Under the pieces are notes generated by a model. That model saw nothing but the letters and a program-made list of their open reading frames with translations. It searched no databases and was not told the DNA's origin. DNA of 64,000 bases from Girardinichthys multiradiatus (Eukaryota; Chordata; Actinopteri; Cyprinodontiformes; Goodeidae), in contig NC_061796.1 of the NCBI RefSeq assembly GCF_021462225.1, forward strand, positions 47,994,891-48,058,890, written 5' to 3'. Shown here in pieces: positions 1-13,088 of the stretch. How positions within the stretch are numbered: position 1 is the first letter of the stretch; the number at the start of each line of letters is the position of its first letter. Made by a program: the position numbers and the translations under genes.

Positions 1-588
1 CTCCATCAGGTCTCCAGTTGTGACCTCCTGACAGTGAAACCTTCAGCATGAGAGCAAAAGAAATTATCCTGAATGAAGCGAGCAGATTCTGGCTCCCATC
101 CCTCCGAGCTGTAGTGTTAATCCTGTTAGCGCCAGGCGAGGCGACGCCAGGCTGAAACACTGATAAGGTGTGAATCGCTCGTGATGCCTCGGCAGCAGGC
201 CGACATGCAGATCCTGGTGCAGATGGTGCACAGATGGAGATCCAGTTAGATGTCGGAGTGGATGTTTGGCAGCATAGAGGCAGCATGTGTTTAATGAAGT
301 CTGCAGATAAATTCACAAAGGCACATTTAAATCACTCCATAAACACTGATACAAAAATGAGCATGATTATGTCTAATAAATGTAGTTACAGCATAGCAAC
401 ACATAGTGTTACTAATGTAACATAGATTAAACTACAGAGCAGAAACAATGAAGTAAAACTGAAACTGTTGATACCCAACAGTCTGTTTCCAGCAGAATGA
501 AGAATAAATAGAAGTTTATGTTGTTCCTTTTCCTTCTCCCAAAACCTGAAGATGTTCTGGCATCAAGAACATCAATCCATGAAGAGAT
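1..588. other. Intergenic DNA, no recognised feature
   Basis: I see no gene, RNA or clear repeat here. Reading frames on both strands are short and lack recognisable domains. The segment ends at the 4-bp duplication (AGAT) that flanks the solo LTR. Confidence 0.4.
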
Positions 589-1043
589 TGTAGAATATAA
601 ACTATCTATGTGTGTAACTACAATGTGTGGAAATAGGGGGGTCAAGCTTAGGGAGTGAAGCATAGAACGGGCCTAGGGGAGTGAAAACATAGGGAGTGAA
701 AGCATAGAGAGTGCAAGGTCATAAATTAGAAGAGGACAAGGAAGGCCAGAGACAGGGGAGGATGAGTTGCATGTTACAATCAGAAATATTCCTTATTTGG
801 ACTGTTATGTTATGTTATACATGTGTGACATGATATATCTATATGTTGAACAAACCCTTAAGACTGAATAAAACGAGCTGAAAGCAGAGAGTTGATCAGA
901 GTTGGGTTTGCAGATACTTGGCTGGAGTCTCCATCTCTCACTCTGCAGAGGTGAACATAAAGTAGATTGTACTTGTGTTTATTTCACTCTTTGAAACCTT
1001 TACCCAAATCAACGGACCCGGGGAAGCAGAGACGGCTTGAACA
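589..1043 (+). mobile_element. Solo endogenous retrovirus LTR
   Basis: A 455-bp unit beginning TGTAGAATAT and ending in CA, flanked by the 4-bp direct repeat AGAT at 585-588 and 1044-1047. An AATAAA polyadenylation signal lies near 867 and the C-rich 3' part looks like R/U5. Nearly the same sequence recurs in reverse orientation at 50616-51110, where it is followed by a primer-binding site and gag, which identifies this copy as the LTR of that ERV. A 4-bp duplication is usual for gammaretrovirus-like integrases. With no internal region between the duplications, it is best read as the product of LTR-LTR recombination. Confidence 0.85.
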
Positions 1044-1214
1044 AGATCCAGGAGTCTCATTCTTCCTACAAACACGTCCTCGGGTGTCCAACAGTACGGG
1101 CTCCTCTCAACATTGGGGACAGGTCGGTCCAGCAGCTCTACCCTCCTCTTCATCAGCCAGGCCTTTGGAATGTTTTTTTCCATTGTACATGGATGTCCCT
1201 GGAGAAGATGTGGT

Positions 1215-1490
1215 CCTGAAGGCAGCAGATATTACTCTAAAATCTCTGCTGGACTTTTCTGCATCAATGCTGCACCACAGAAGAGGAAATGATCCCAGCC
1301 CATACCATGATGCAACATCTTACCATCCCTGGCTGCAGGGACTGGTTGCTGACAACAGGCTGGAAGCTCCTTTTCCAACGAACATCTGGAGAACTGGTCC
1401 ATCTGATCCATGTTCTCACTGTGTGATGGTCCAACCCAGAAGCCTCTGAGGCCAGAGAAGCTGACTCCTCCTCTGAGGTTAACATCAGGC
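1215..1490. repeat. Fragment of a dispersed repeat, family not named
   Basis: The stretch around 1418-1460 (CTGTGTGATGGTCC followed by a GCCTCTGAGG/CCAGAGAAG pattern) recurs in diverged form at 51743-51785. Two copies 50 kb apart indicate an interspersed repeat. A 160-residue + strand reading frame (967-1449) runs out of the LTR into it, but has no recognisable domain and crosses the LTR boundary, so I do not call it a gene. Confidence 0.35.
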
Positions 1491-1499
1491 TTCTTCTCT

Positions 1500-4400
1500 G
1501 CTCAGTAAAGGCTGTGAATGTGTTGAAGAGCTGGATGAAGGTTCTCCAGAGTATACCTGCTCCACGAGGCTCCCTAAACGTCCTCCAGATGCCCTGAATG
1601 TTTTCAGAATGTTCTGAACTCAGATCCTGAGTAAATATTTAAAGAGTAAGGACTGGAGAAAATTACATTTTATTCTCTAGCTCCACAGCTGAAAGCTGGC
1701 GAGCAGCTTCAGATGACAGTTAAATTACAGCTGCTGCATTTCATCAAACAGTTTTAATAACCTCGAAGAACTTTTCAGAACTTCTCAGCTGTAATTTGTC
1801 GTCGGGCTCATAATGAACACCATATCGTGTCACTGTCTTCCCTCCAACAAGCCGAGCCACCGAGCTTGAACTAATGACATTTTTACAGCCGTTCGAAGGG
1901 AAAATTCTCTGGAGATTTCAGCCTTAATCTGGTGTTTATCGAGACAATCCTTCAGGAACCATAAAGAGCCGCAAGACTTGGATCTCATCAGAATCACAGA
2001 TGACCTGTGCTGTTTGTTTGGATCTAAGACTTTAATCTCTGATCCCTTCTTGACCTTTTATCAGTGGAGCGAAGCAAAGATCCAAACCTGCAGCGAGACG
2101 GAGGTTAGTTCTGGGTTCAGACAGAGGCAGACGGACGGATCACCCTTTATAAAAACTTTTTTATGAGACTAAGATAAAGGTTTAATTTTAGTTGTGAATT
2201 CTATGTTTAACTTGGCAACGGAAAAGATTTCTGTCCAATAAATCTTAAACCAAACCTGCTGTTCATGTTGAATCTCTACATTCAGAGAAAAACGTCTGGG
2301 TTTTCCTGTCTTATTTAATTTTTATTGCTGACAGATTTTTTTTCCCCACAGAGAACATCCCTGCAAACAAAGAAAAATATGTTAAAGCTTGCAGATCTAT
2401 TTCTCTGGAGACCTCCTGAAGCAAGACTCTGGGATCTAACAGGAAGACCTCCCTGATGTCTGCAGAACCCAACGAGGAACCTCACAAACAGACAACGTGG
2501 AATGAAACTGGATCTAAAGGCTGGGATGCAGATGTAGTTTAGATGTTCAGCTGTGAGCTTCATTGTTGGAGAGGCTGGGGGCCAGAAACAAGCTTCACAT
2601 CAGAGCAGCACAGTCAATTCAACATTTTCATCTTTTTGAACTTCACAGCATCAGAAACAAGCTCGCTCCCTCTCCCCTGCAGCTCTCAGACAAGCTTCTT
2701 GTCACTTCTCATTCAGTTTCCATGTTTCCCGTCAAACTTTGATGCCATCAGCTCTCATTGTAATGGAGCAACTCAAACTGTGAACAGGTGAGTCAATTTT
2801 TACGATGTTTGATCTGAAATCGTCCCTCAGCAGCGATGCCAGAGATGAGCGACTCGTACTGGCGCACCGACGTTCCGTTCAGCTCATCGCTGACTTTATA
2901 AGATTTTGATTGCATCAAGCTGCTCCGGGACACATGATGAAACTCTCCTCCTGCTGCTCACAGACAAAAATAAAAGCAGAAATAGAAACTTGGCTTAGAG
3001 ATAAATCAATTTTAACTGCTTCTTCAAGCAGGCTCTTTGTTGTTGTGTGGAAGTTCTGATGTTAAATAAAACCCATCTGAGCGTGAAGGAAGAACATGCT
3101 GACTTTTGGAGACAATTTCCTTTCTTCAGGTCCAAAAGGAGGTAAAACACGACCTGAGAGATTTAATATTTCTCTGATAATTACTGATAATCCTTTAAGA
3201 TTATCATAAATATGAGGTGATTTAAAGCCAGGAGAGGCAGTTATCTTCACCTTCTACTGGAAACTATAATAAAAGCCCAGCTGAGGATGAAGCAAAATGT
3301 CCACTGCTAATTCCACCCTGTGTTCATCCAAGCTGATCCCACCTATTGTCAAAGAGTGGCTTTAATCGGACCAAAGAGCAGAGAAAGGGATGCCAGGAGC
3401 CAGACGGATTCAGGTAAGAAACTTTTACTTCTTCTTCTGGAGATATCAGAAGCATACGAGATACGGACTTTTGCTTCTCTCAAACATAACATAGGAATCC
3501 ACACCAAATCCAGGTAACACAGGGACATATAAATGATCAGAAATAAAGGGAGAACCAATCAGCAGCCAGACCAGGCATTTGGGGAAAACCAGGAACAGGT
3601 GTGGGCTAGACTTGCAGGAGAACAATGAATGAAACCAATTAACAAGACAGAACTAAGGGTAAACGGAAATACACCAAGAATAATAAGCAAAAACACCAGA
3701 ACTCAGACACTGGCTGGGATGACACCTATGGGCAACCCTTCCTGTCATATTGTTTGTGCTTTTAGATCGAATGCATGGAGGCTGCAGATGTGTGCATCTC
3801 TCTGAGGGGTGCTGCTGCAGTTAGCATCAGATGGAGTAAATGAATCATTTCACCGCTTTTAAAGAATCCATTCATTTTGATCAGTTTCAGTTCTTTATCT
3901 AAAATACCTGGACTGGATTTATCCAGGTTGCTCTTTAATGGTCGCCTCAAGGAGCAGTGGCACTGAGCTCTGCAGGTTCCTTCAGGAAATATCTTTCATT
4001 GGTGCTTCGAAGGTCAGATCTACCAAGGAGAACTCTGCTCAATCCAGTCTGAGATGGTCCTCAGAAGGTTCTGCTTCCAGGTGTTCTGACAGTCAGAGGT
4101 CCAGATCAGCCAGTTTCTCACTGATCGTCTCTGACTGGTGATTAGCAGGTCAAATACTGGAAATGTAAGAATCTTTTTACATGTTTTCAAAGTGAAAACC
4201 AGAAACGGGTCAGCGTATCTTCTGATGTACCCTTGATGTTCAGTAAAACCACATTTAATCAATGTTTTATGGCCAGATTTTGCCAAATTTAGATGATAAA
4301 TTAAAACAAATGGCTTTGTAAGAGTGAGAAGCAGAAGATCAGACCTCCATGAACATGGATCAATAAAATCATCTCTGCTCCATCTTCAGTTTTTGTCTAG

Positions 4401-6375
4401 GTTGCTGGCTAAACCAGACAGAAGGATGATGGGAAAAATACAAACAGAACCAGTGGACCTGCTCGTCAGAACCCGTTAGATGTTGATTAGTGGACCAACA
4501 GCCAGAGTTGTTCCCCAGTTCCCTTTTCCAAGTCCGAGTCAACTGTAATAAACATTCCCTCATCAAATGTCCATCATCCAGGTCACCACTAACTCTGGAT
4601 CGCTGTAGCTCAGGAATCCAAACCAGGACCATTTGTCCTCAGGCCTTAATTTTTACATGAACATTTTAATATCTTAACTTTCAACTTTAGATTCACCATC
4701 CAAAAATCTGCTAAAGGCCTTTCATATATTTTATATCATTTTAAAACTATTCAAAGCTCATTAGAAACATAAATAAGTGTTTCTGCTCTAAGAAAAATAA
4801 TAGAAAGAAGTTAAAACCCATTAATGTTGCATTTCTACTAAGTTATCAGCTGTTTATTCCTGTCAAATCTGAAGTCTTTTATGTTTTTGTGACTTAAGTG
4901 CGACTCGAGCCGGAGTCTCTAACTCAAGTCGCCATGTCTGCCAGCAGCTTCAGGCTCCTGTTTCTTCGCTCCTCCTCCACCTCCTAGCAGTGGTACCAGG
5001 GTCTCTGGAGCTGCTCAGTCTTTCTGGGTTCAGTTTTCCTTCATGGTGTAGGTCTCCGTCTCTCTGCTATGCTTTAGTTTTTCCTCATTGTGATCAGCTG
5101 CTTTCATCTGAAGTTTTAAACTGGTTTCAGGAATCAGGACAGTTTGCCTTGATGGTTGAAGCCCTGCAGATGTCTGCTGGCCTGCACCTCACAGCTGTTA
5201 GCTGGACCCTTCCAGTCAATCAGTGGTCAGCAGTCTCCAATAAAAGGAGCTGCACGTGTAACCTTTGACCTCTGGTGTTGTCCTAATTGTTAGACTGATT
5301 TTTCTTTCTGTTTTTTTATTCCTGTGGCTCATTTTCTCCAGTTTGTTCTTTTAAACATTTTGATTTTTTTTTTTTTTTATATATCAGAGTTTGTAGTTTT
5401 TTGTGTCTCCCAGAAATCTTTGAGTTTTTTACTTTTCACATCTTACAAAAAATTTAAAATAAAACTGGACAAAGGTCATAATGCCTCCTCGTATTCCCAT
5501 TTCCTCTCAACCTTCCACTAAATAAAGGAGAAGCTGCAGTTTCAAAGGTCAGAACCAGAATCAAAAGCTGAACTCACAGACAGTTCTAGTTTCTAACTAA
5601 GCTTCTCAGACTTTTTCCATGATGTCTTCAGATCAGATAAAGATGCTCAGATCCCCACACGTCTTCATAATCTGCTTCTGATGCCATCAGACAAACTAAA
5701 AACACACCCAGATATTTCTCCACCGCTTTAAAGCTGCACCACCTGAATCCATCGAGACTTTTTTCTTTTGGTAAGAAACTTCAGAGTTTTATTTCACTTC
5801 CAGCCTTTCTGCAAAGGGGAGGTGACCTTTCTCAAACAGGCAGCTTCTTATATCACATCTTGGCTTCAGATGCTGCTCCTCAAACAGTTTTCCTCCTGCA
5901 GAAGCTCATTAAACGGTTCAAGAGCTCCGATGTGACCCGGAACAGACAGGAACTCCTCAGAGATCCGAACACCACACATTCTTCTGAGGCTGGAGCAAAT
6001 TTATTCAGCTTCAGCAGACACAGATGCAACACCTGAGGCCTCAGAGTGGCTGTTTAGCAGCCAATCAGCTCCAGACTTTGTGAGCCTGATTTGCTTGTTT
6101 TAACGAGAGCAAGAAAATGTGTCTGATGTTCATCTAAAATGACAGAAACAAGGGAAGAACTTTTAGTTTTTATTTTAATCAGTTCAAACTATTTCCTGTA
6201 ATTCAGTCTAGTCAGGTTCCAATGAATCTGGTTCACTAGAACCAGACCCATCGCTAGAATCACATTTATATCTCCTTCTTTAAAGACCAAAGAACAAAGC
6301 AAACAGGTCAGGGAGGAAGTTCTGGTTCTGTTTAAAGCAGGGTTAGGTTCTATAAAAATTATCCCAGCCTTTGAT
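1500..6375. other. Intergenic DNA; one possible degraded LTR
   Basis: About 4.9 kb with no gene I can support. Frames are short and interrupted. The part at about 3380-3750 has the look of a degraded gypsy-type LTR on the - strand (TGTCA near its right edge, many CAG/CCAGG words), but I found no duplication and do not call it. A poly-T tract is at 5367-5380. Confidence 0.35.
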
Positions 6376-6379
6376 CATC

Positions 6380-7140
6380 TCCCAGAGCTCTGATCAGTCC
6401 TACCAAGACATGGAGGTCCACCTAACTGTGACAGGCTGGACAAGGAGAGCATTAATCACGAACATTGCCAAGAGAGCCATGGTAAATGGAGGAGCTGCAG
6501 AGATCCACAACTCAGGTAGGACAAGCTATTCACAGGACACCTATATGTCCCCATGGAAGAATGGCAAGAAGAAGGCTAGAAGAAGTCCTGTTTGCAGTTT
6601 GTCTGTGGAAGGTGCCCATATGTTACACGTTGAAGAAGGTGCTCTGATCAGAGGGAACCAAAAGTGAACTTTTTGGGTCTAAATGCGAAACATTTTGTGT
6701 TGAGTAAAACTAAAACTAACAACACAACATGACCTTTAACACTCCATCTCCACAGTGGAACATGGTAGTGGCAGCATCATGCTGTGGGGATAATTTTCTT
6801 CAGCAGGGACAGGGAAGCTGGTCAGAATTTATTGGAAGATGGATGCAGCTGAATCCAGGATGATCCTGGAAGAAAACCTGTTAGAGGCTGCAGAAGACCT
6901 GAGGCTGGGGTGGAGGTTCACCTCCCAGTAGGAGAACCACCCTGAACATACACCCAGAGATACAATAGGTGGTTTAGATCAAAGCAGATTTATGTGTTAG
7001 GATGGCCTAGTCAAAGTCCAGACCTAAATCTGACAGAAAAACTGTGGGAGGTCATGAAAACTGATGGTCTGCATCCTGGACTCAAATGGTGGCCTGTAGA
7101 TGTGCAGAGCTGATAGAGACTTACCTCGGCTGAAGCTGTA
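6380..7140 (+). mobile_element. Degraded Tc1-like transposon, transposase relic
   Basis: Translated on the + strand with frame changes, 6750-7140 shows Tc1 transposase landmarks: a SIMLWG-like stretch near 6775, an ILEENLLEAA-like helix near 6870, a degraded N-D-P-K-H block near 6940 and a W-P-S-Q-S-P-D-L-N-like block near 7010-7030 (readable as GLVKVQT in the shifted frame). An upstream frame (6371-6667) covers what would be the N-terminal part. Several stops and shifts make it non-functional. It belongs to a different Tc1 lineage from the copies at 11.1 and 38.3 kb. I could not define inverted repeats. Confidence 0.65.
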
Positions 7141-7484
7141 AGAAATGAGAAACACATTAATCATTTTTTCTTCTACTTTATAATTTGGTGTTAATCATTT
7201 CTTGGAAGGCAAACTGTATTTTCATGTTATATTTATTTAACCAGAGAAAAACCAAGGAGAATAATATCTGAAAGCCTTCTTCTTCATCATTACCCTGGGC
7301 CTTGTAGGTCAGTTGATGAGCACTGTTTTCAGAGCTGTGACTGACCGAAAAAATCTGCATTCCTGATGGGATTAGAAGGTTTATTCATGAAACCGTACTG
7401 AACAGATTGATCTTCACCCCTTTTTTCTGCCTGACTCTTTTAAATCATTTCAAATGCAGCACAGTGCACAATAAAACTATACCT

Positions 7485-7645
7485 GGGCAAACATTTATGT
7501 TGTGGACTGTGGGAGAAGGCTGGAGGATCTGGAGGGAGCATGCATGAACAAGGAGACCATGCAAACTCCACACTAAAGGTCCTTGTGGAGATTTGAACCC
7601 AGGACCTTCTTACTGAGACAGCAGCAATAACCACTTAGTCTATCC
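7485..7645 (-). mobile_element. tRNA-derived SINE (V-SINE-like)
   Basis: On the - strand the unit starts with a tRNA-like head: an A-box-like GACTAAGTGGTTAT and, about 40 bases on, a B-box-like CCTGGGTTCAAATC. A body containing GGAGTTTGCATG follows (seen on + as CATGCAAACTCC near 7560). This head and core are what I know of the common fish V-SINE group. The copy is diverged. It is not a working tRNA gene because no cloverleaf can be formed. Confidence 0.6.
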
Positions 7646-7649
7646 TTTG

Positions 7650-9444
7650 CTGCTGCAACAATAGGACTTTCCACGCTGTCTGACCAACAGTTATTCTATT
7701 CTATCTTATTCCCTAAATATACGGAAAGATTTGATTTCCCAGGGTCTGACTGTTCTCAGCCGCAGAAAGCAAAGATATGAAAAGGCTCATTGAGTATTTG
7801 TTCAGTGTCCCACTGATGTCAGCGGATGAGGTTAAACCTCAGTCTGACTCCAATATTTCACTTTAACTTCACTGCGTCTCCTGGAGTTTGTCTTCGGCCT
7901 CATCACGTCTGCTCCCAGAGCCCCGCCCACTCTTTGATCCGAGCCCTGTGATTAGCTAACGAGGCAACAGGGGACTCTTCAGACCTTCAGAGACTCCATG
8001 AATTAAACATCCTTCATCTTTAAACGTCTCAGAGCTCGTTAGTAGGCATAATTACAGAGACGTCAGGACTAAAGACTCAGAGACCTCCTGTCCTCGTTTC
8101 AACCTGCTCTTTACTTCATCAGGTTCAGCTGCTTCATTACTGCTGGTGTTTCCAGTGTTAGTCAGTTAATGATGCTGGGAACCAGATCGCCCCAGTCCAC
8201 TTCTTCTCCTGCCACCCAGTTCACACTTCTCCCTGGTCAGGTGATGGGACCAGCTAGATGGGCTTCCTGTTGCTCTTTCAGCCTCACCGCTCAGGCCTGG
8301 TTCCCACTTCCTCACACAGACTGTAATCCATCAGTTAATCTATTAGTAATGTGAAAGGGTAGCTAACCCTATAAAGGCTAGTTATCCTCATAAAAGTTGG
8401 TCTTTTTGTTTGCGTTTTGCAGCAGATGAATGATTTTATTACACACTTCATTAACACTCTAAAATGAAAATATAGAAGCATATGTGGATGCCATCTGAGA
8501 CTGCACAGCACCGCAAGCTGTGTGGCTTTCAGACAAAGAGTGCAATGCACTGAGGACCCATACGGTGAATGTGAAGCAGTTTGTTGGACAGAACACAGAA
8601 CAGCACAGAGGTCCTTTTTGGATGAGCTTCATGAAAGTAACAAGATGAGCTTTGGGTTGTTCCTCACCTCTTACCAGAGCTAGGACAGGAAGCTGGAGCA
8701 GGGAGCCAGCTGGCAGATCATGCAGTGGACCACAAGTGCTGTTTGTGAGGTTTTACCATATGGTTTTTATTTTTTATCAGTCGCCTGTTGGTGCAAACTA
8801 CCTGCTGATGTCTGTGGCATTAAATCAATAACCCCCACTCTCTGCAGGCATTTCTCCCTGGAAGGTTGGTCATGTTTCCCTGTGTCTGAGTCATAGGAAG
8901 GAGTGGTTTAACTGGTTTAGCAGTGGTCTTTCAACTTCTCCCAACAACCAACATGTTGTTTCAGGAACATCAATGTGATGCAGTTCAACCCTCACAAGTT
9001 AACCTGATTTCTGGACCAGCATCTTCAGTTTATTGGACTGAAGACAAGAGGGAACCCAACATCACCCACAGAACCGTCCATCACGTCCATCTCTGAATGA
9101 GTCAAACTCTCAGTGAAAATCCCAAATGGACCTAAGGTCCTGCATTACTGCATAACTTTACAGAACTGTTGGTTCTGCAAAATGGCTCGAAATGAATGCC
9201 GGTGTTGTTTGTTCTCTCAGCTGATCTGCATTCCTGTCCTTGTTGAGGCCCGATATTATTATGTTAGGTTAGCTCATTAGAGCAGCGTATGTGTGTGTCA
9301 GTACTGATTAACACTGAACACACACTAAGGATTGTACTTGTGCTGCTCTGATTTCTGCGTTTGTGTTTGGGCTCAAATTATTATAATCTTATTCTGGGAC
9401 ATGCACACTGAGCAGAATCTCCACAAAACCTCTAATTAGAGACC

Positions 9445-9446
<2 letters not shown>
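7650..9446. other. Intergenic DNA, nothing recognised
   Basis: About 1.8 kb. No frame above 75 residues, no domain and no clear repeat boundary. I see nothing I can annotate. Confidence 0.4.

Positions 9447-9484
<38 letters not shown>
9447..9484. repeat. (CA)n microsatellite
   Basis: An uninterrupted CA dinucleotide run of about 19 units. Confidence 0.95.
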
Positions 9485-9485
<1 letters not shown>

Positions 9486-10511
9486 TATTAGCAGGATGCC
9501 ATGCACACGATCTTCAACTGTTATCAATTAATTAGGTTTATGCAGACATGCTCGATGTGTTCTTCCGCCCAAACCTGCATCTCTGCAGAGAACATTTCTA
9601 TGTTGGGGGTCATAATCAGCAAGGGAATCATAAAGAGGAGAATTCAGGAGGTTTTCTGAAGGACCAGAACAGGGGGAGAACAGCTCCAACCCTACAGCTA
9701 GTGTGAAACCTTTAAAGTCAGAATGAAATGTTTCCACATGTTGTAGCTGAACCAGTGTGTCCAGCAGGGGGAGATACTAACAGAAATCTAACCGGAGGAG
9801 CGTGCACATACTAAACCGAAAGCTGATCTGTTTGTTTAGGAGAGGAGAAACTCAGAAACTCTGCCAACTTGGCAACAAACTCCTAAACATGCAATGAAAC
9901 TTCTTGTCTCACGGATCCAACTGGATCTCACTGGATCTCACCGAATGTCACTGGATCTCCTGCTCCCTGCAAACTGTAGTGTGGAGGACCCAAACACAGC
10001 CAGGCAAGTAAACAGTTTTGCTGAAAATCACTCCAAGTCTAGGACCATTGGAGGAGACAAGAACTGGTACATGTGATCCAGGTTACAACAGAACCTTTGA
10101 AAATGCTGAACAGAACCTAAAGAAGCACATCAAACCAAAAAGGACTCCAAAATGCCCAAACCAACAGGAAGTAACTGGAACAATGCAAACAAAATGAATT
10201 AGACTACCAAAATAAAACAGGAACTAAAGAGAAACTGGAAAGCTGGTACAGAAGACCTGCTAGATCCATAACATCGTGGCATGGAGGTCCATAAAATATA
10301 TATCCACAAAGACAGGAGGATGTCCAGGATGTCCACCAGGAGAGGGAACACAACAAGTCAAGCCAAAGAGTCATCAGGCAGCTACCAAAGCATCTAACAG
10401 TACAGTAACTAAGTGTTCAGAGACACATAATCACAGAGCGCTGGAAATGATGTTCTGATCAATCCGATCCTGACTAAGTCTGGTACCGTTAGAAAGGTCA
10501 TGATCCTGCTC
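9485..10511. other. Intergenic DNA; possible degraded LTR on the - strand
   Basis: No gene. The segment 9970-10500 has the word style of the reversed gypsy-like LTRs in this window (GGACCCAAACACAGCCAGG near 9987 resembles the inner edge of such LTRs), but no terminal sequence or duplication was found. Confidence 0.3.
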
Positions 10512-10937
10512 TGTCAGGTGTTTTTGAGTTTCTGATTCTCTTAGTGTTGCCATTTTAGTTCATTCTATTGTTAACTTATTTTTTAGTTTATTCTGGTGCT
10601 TTGCCATATTTAGATCATCCCTGTGTCTCTCTGTCTGTCTGATTCTGCTCATTTCTCTTCACTGGTCTCAGATCTTCCTCATCTCCCCCTGATTTCCCTC
10701 ACCTGCTTGTCCGGCCGTTCTCTTCCCTCTCTTTCCTGTATAGAAGCTGTTTGGTTTCCATTGTTCTCCTGTCTGAACTCCGTTACTCTTCTTCATGCTC
10801 TACGCTTTGTATCCTGTTCTCTTGGATTTACATGTAAGTTTGCTGTTTCTTTTCTAATTTAACCGCTCATCTCACCATGCGGCTCCTCAGTTCCTGTCTG
10901 AGGTTTTGTTGCAGCTCCAGCATCACAGCTTATGACA
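10512..10937 (+). mobile_element. Probable solo LTR, TGTCAGG...TGACA family
   Basis: Begins TGTCAGG and ends TTATGACA, the same termini as the better-preserved LTRs at 14242-15243 and 16225-16948, with the same T/C-rich composition. No target duplication is visible (TGCTC against CCCAC), so this is either an old copy or my right edge is slightly off. Confidence 0.5.
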
Positions 10938-11136
10938 CCCACAGCCATGGTTCCTCGGACTGGAAGGTTCTTTCTCCTCGGGTTTTCTAACAGAGAAGCA
11001 GCAGTGTGTTTAGTGAGAAGGTGGGGTTCCTGTTCTGGTACCTCACAGCTCGCTGGGTAGGTTAAAGCTTTATTAAATGGATCCTAAACTCTACTGGGAG
11101 CCAGTGTAACCAGTTTAAAGCAGGAGTGATAATATA

Positions 11137-12747
11137 CAGGTCCATCTCAAAATATTAGCATATTGTGATAAAGTTCATTATTTTCCATAATGTCATGATG
11201 AAAATTTAACATTCATATATTTTAGATTCATTGCACACTAACTGAAATATTTCAGGTCTTTTATTGTCTTAATACGGATGATTTTGGCATACAGCTCATG
11301 AAAACCCAAAATTCCTATCTCACAAAATTAGCATATTTCATCTGACCAATAAAAGAAAAGTGTTTTTAATACAAAAAACATCAACCTTTAAATAATCATG
11401 TACAGTTATGCACTCAATACTTGGTCGGGAATCCTTTTGCAGAAATGACTGCTTCAATGCGGCGTGGCATGGAGGCAATCAGCCTGTGGCACTGCTGAGG
11501 TCTTATGGAGGCCCAGGATGCTTCGATAGCGGCCTTTAGCTCATCCAGAGTGTTGGGTCTTGAGTCTCTCAACGTTCTCTTCACAATATCCCACAGATTC
11601 TCTATGGGGTTCAGGTCAGGAGAGTTGGCAGGCCAATTGAGCACAGTGATACCATGGTCAGTAAACCATTTACCAGTGGTTTTGGCACTGTGAGCAGGTG
11701 CCAGGTCGTGCTGAAAAATTAAATCTTCATCTCCATAAAGCTTTTCAGCAGATGGAAGCATGAAGTGCTCCAAAATCTCCTGATAGCTAGCTGCATTGAC
11801 CCTGCCCTTGATAAAACACAGTGGACCAACACCAGCAGCTGACACAGGCACCCCAGACCATCACTGACTGTGGGTACTTGACACTGGACTTCTGGCATTT
11901 TGGCATTTCCTTCTCCCCAGTCTTCCTCCAGACTCTGGCACCTTGATTTCCGAATGACATGCAGAATTTGCTTTCATCCGAAAAAAGTACTTTGGACCAC
12001 TGAGCAACAGTCCAGTGCTGCTTCTCTGTAGCCCAGGTCAGGCGCTTCTGCTGCTGTTTCTGGTTCAAAAGTGGCTTGACCTGGGGAATGCGGCACCTGT
12101 AGCCCATTTCCTGCACACGCCTGTGCACGGTGGCTCTGGATGTTTCTACTCCAGACTCAGTCCACTGCTTCCGCAGGTCCCCCAAGGTCTGGAATCGGCC
12201 CTTCTCCACAATCTTCCTCAGGGTCCGGTCACCTCTTCTCGTTGTGCAGCGTTTTCTGCCACACTTTTTCCTTCCCACAGACTTCCCACTGAGGTGCCTT
12301 GATACAGCACTCTGGGAACAGCCTATTCGTTCAGAAATTTCTTTCTGTGTCTTACCCTCTTGCTTGAGGGTGTCAATAGTGGCCTTCTGGACAGCAGTCA
12401 GGTCGGCAGTCTTACCCATGATTGGGGTTTTGAGTGATGAACCAGGCTGGGAGTTTTAAAGGCCTCAGGAATCTTTTGCAGGTGTTTAGAGTTAACTCGT
12501 TGATTCAGATGATTAGGTTCATAGCTCGTTTAGAGACCCTTTTAATGATATGCTAATTTTGTGAGATAGGAATTTTGGGTTTTCATGAGCTGTATGCCAC
12601 AATCATCCGTATTAAGACAATAAAAGACCTGAAATATTTCAGTTAGTGTGCAATGAATCTAAAATATATGAATGTTACATTTTCATCATTACATTATGGG
12701 AAATAATGAACTTTATCACAATATGCTAATATTTTGAGAAGGACCTG
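11137..12747 (-). mobile_element. Tc1-type DNA transposon, copy 1
   Basis: A 1,611-bp element with inverted ends starting CAGGTCC and long (about 200-bp) near-matching terminal repeats that include AAAATATTAGCATATTGTG at both ends. It is flanked by TA at 11135-11136 and 12748-12749, the Tc1/mariner target. It carries a transposase reading frame on the - strand with a single frameshift. The left terminus has one difference (CCATCTC against CCTTCTC on the other copies). About 95% or better identity to the 38.3-kb copy is apparent by eye. Confidence 0.95.
11414..12419 (-). pseudogene. Tc1 DD34E transposase, one frameshift
   Basis: Cut-and-paste transposase, 334 codons if the shift is ignored. 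The start ATG at 12417-12419 opens a helix-turn-helix region (residues about 1-60, with KTQKEISERIGCSQSAVSRHL) followed by a basic second DNA-binding region. The catalytic triad is visible: D in LFSDES, D in FQHDLAPAH and E in DLNPIENLW, with 34 residues between the last two. One extra base near 11845 (against copy 2) throws the frame out after VMVWGA, splitting it into frames 11787-12419 and 11414-11851. The rest is open, so the break looks recent. Confidence 0.93.
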
Positions 12748-13088
12748 TATAACAGGTTTGGAGACATGAAAAAATAATTGATCTAATCTGATAAACCAAA
12801 TGTTGAAATAATGGACAATTTAGACATTTTCCTTAAATGAAAGAAGCAATAAGGAGAAATAGATTTATGTGCAAAGTCCAAACAGGAGTCTAATATAACA
12901 TGACAGGAGCTTTGACCACGAGAAAGCCTTTCTGATTCTGAGGTACAAACCAGGAGGAGTTGTAACTATGTTCTTCCTCAGTTCTGTTGGCAGTTCAGGC
13001 TAAATCATTCCCATAGAGTCAATCAGGAGGGGGCAGCCGTTCTGACTGCCAGTCAGAGCAGTGAGAGACAGTCAGCAGGCACACAAGA

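Noticed and set aside
967..1449. 160-residue + strand gene at the left edge
   Set aside because: The frame starts inside the solo LTR and crosses its boundary into an interspersed repeat.
3380..3750. Additional gypsy-like LTR
   Set aside because: The edges are uncertain and no direct duplication could be found, so word similarity alone was not enough.
12015..12459. + strand frames of 95 and 109 residues across the Tc1 copies (also 39148-39592)
   Set aside because: They are antisense shadows of the transposase and occur identically in both copies for that reason.
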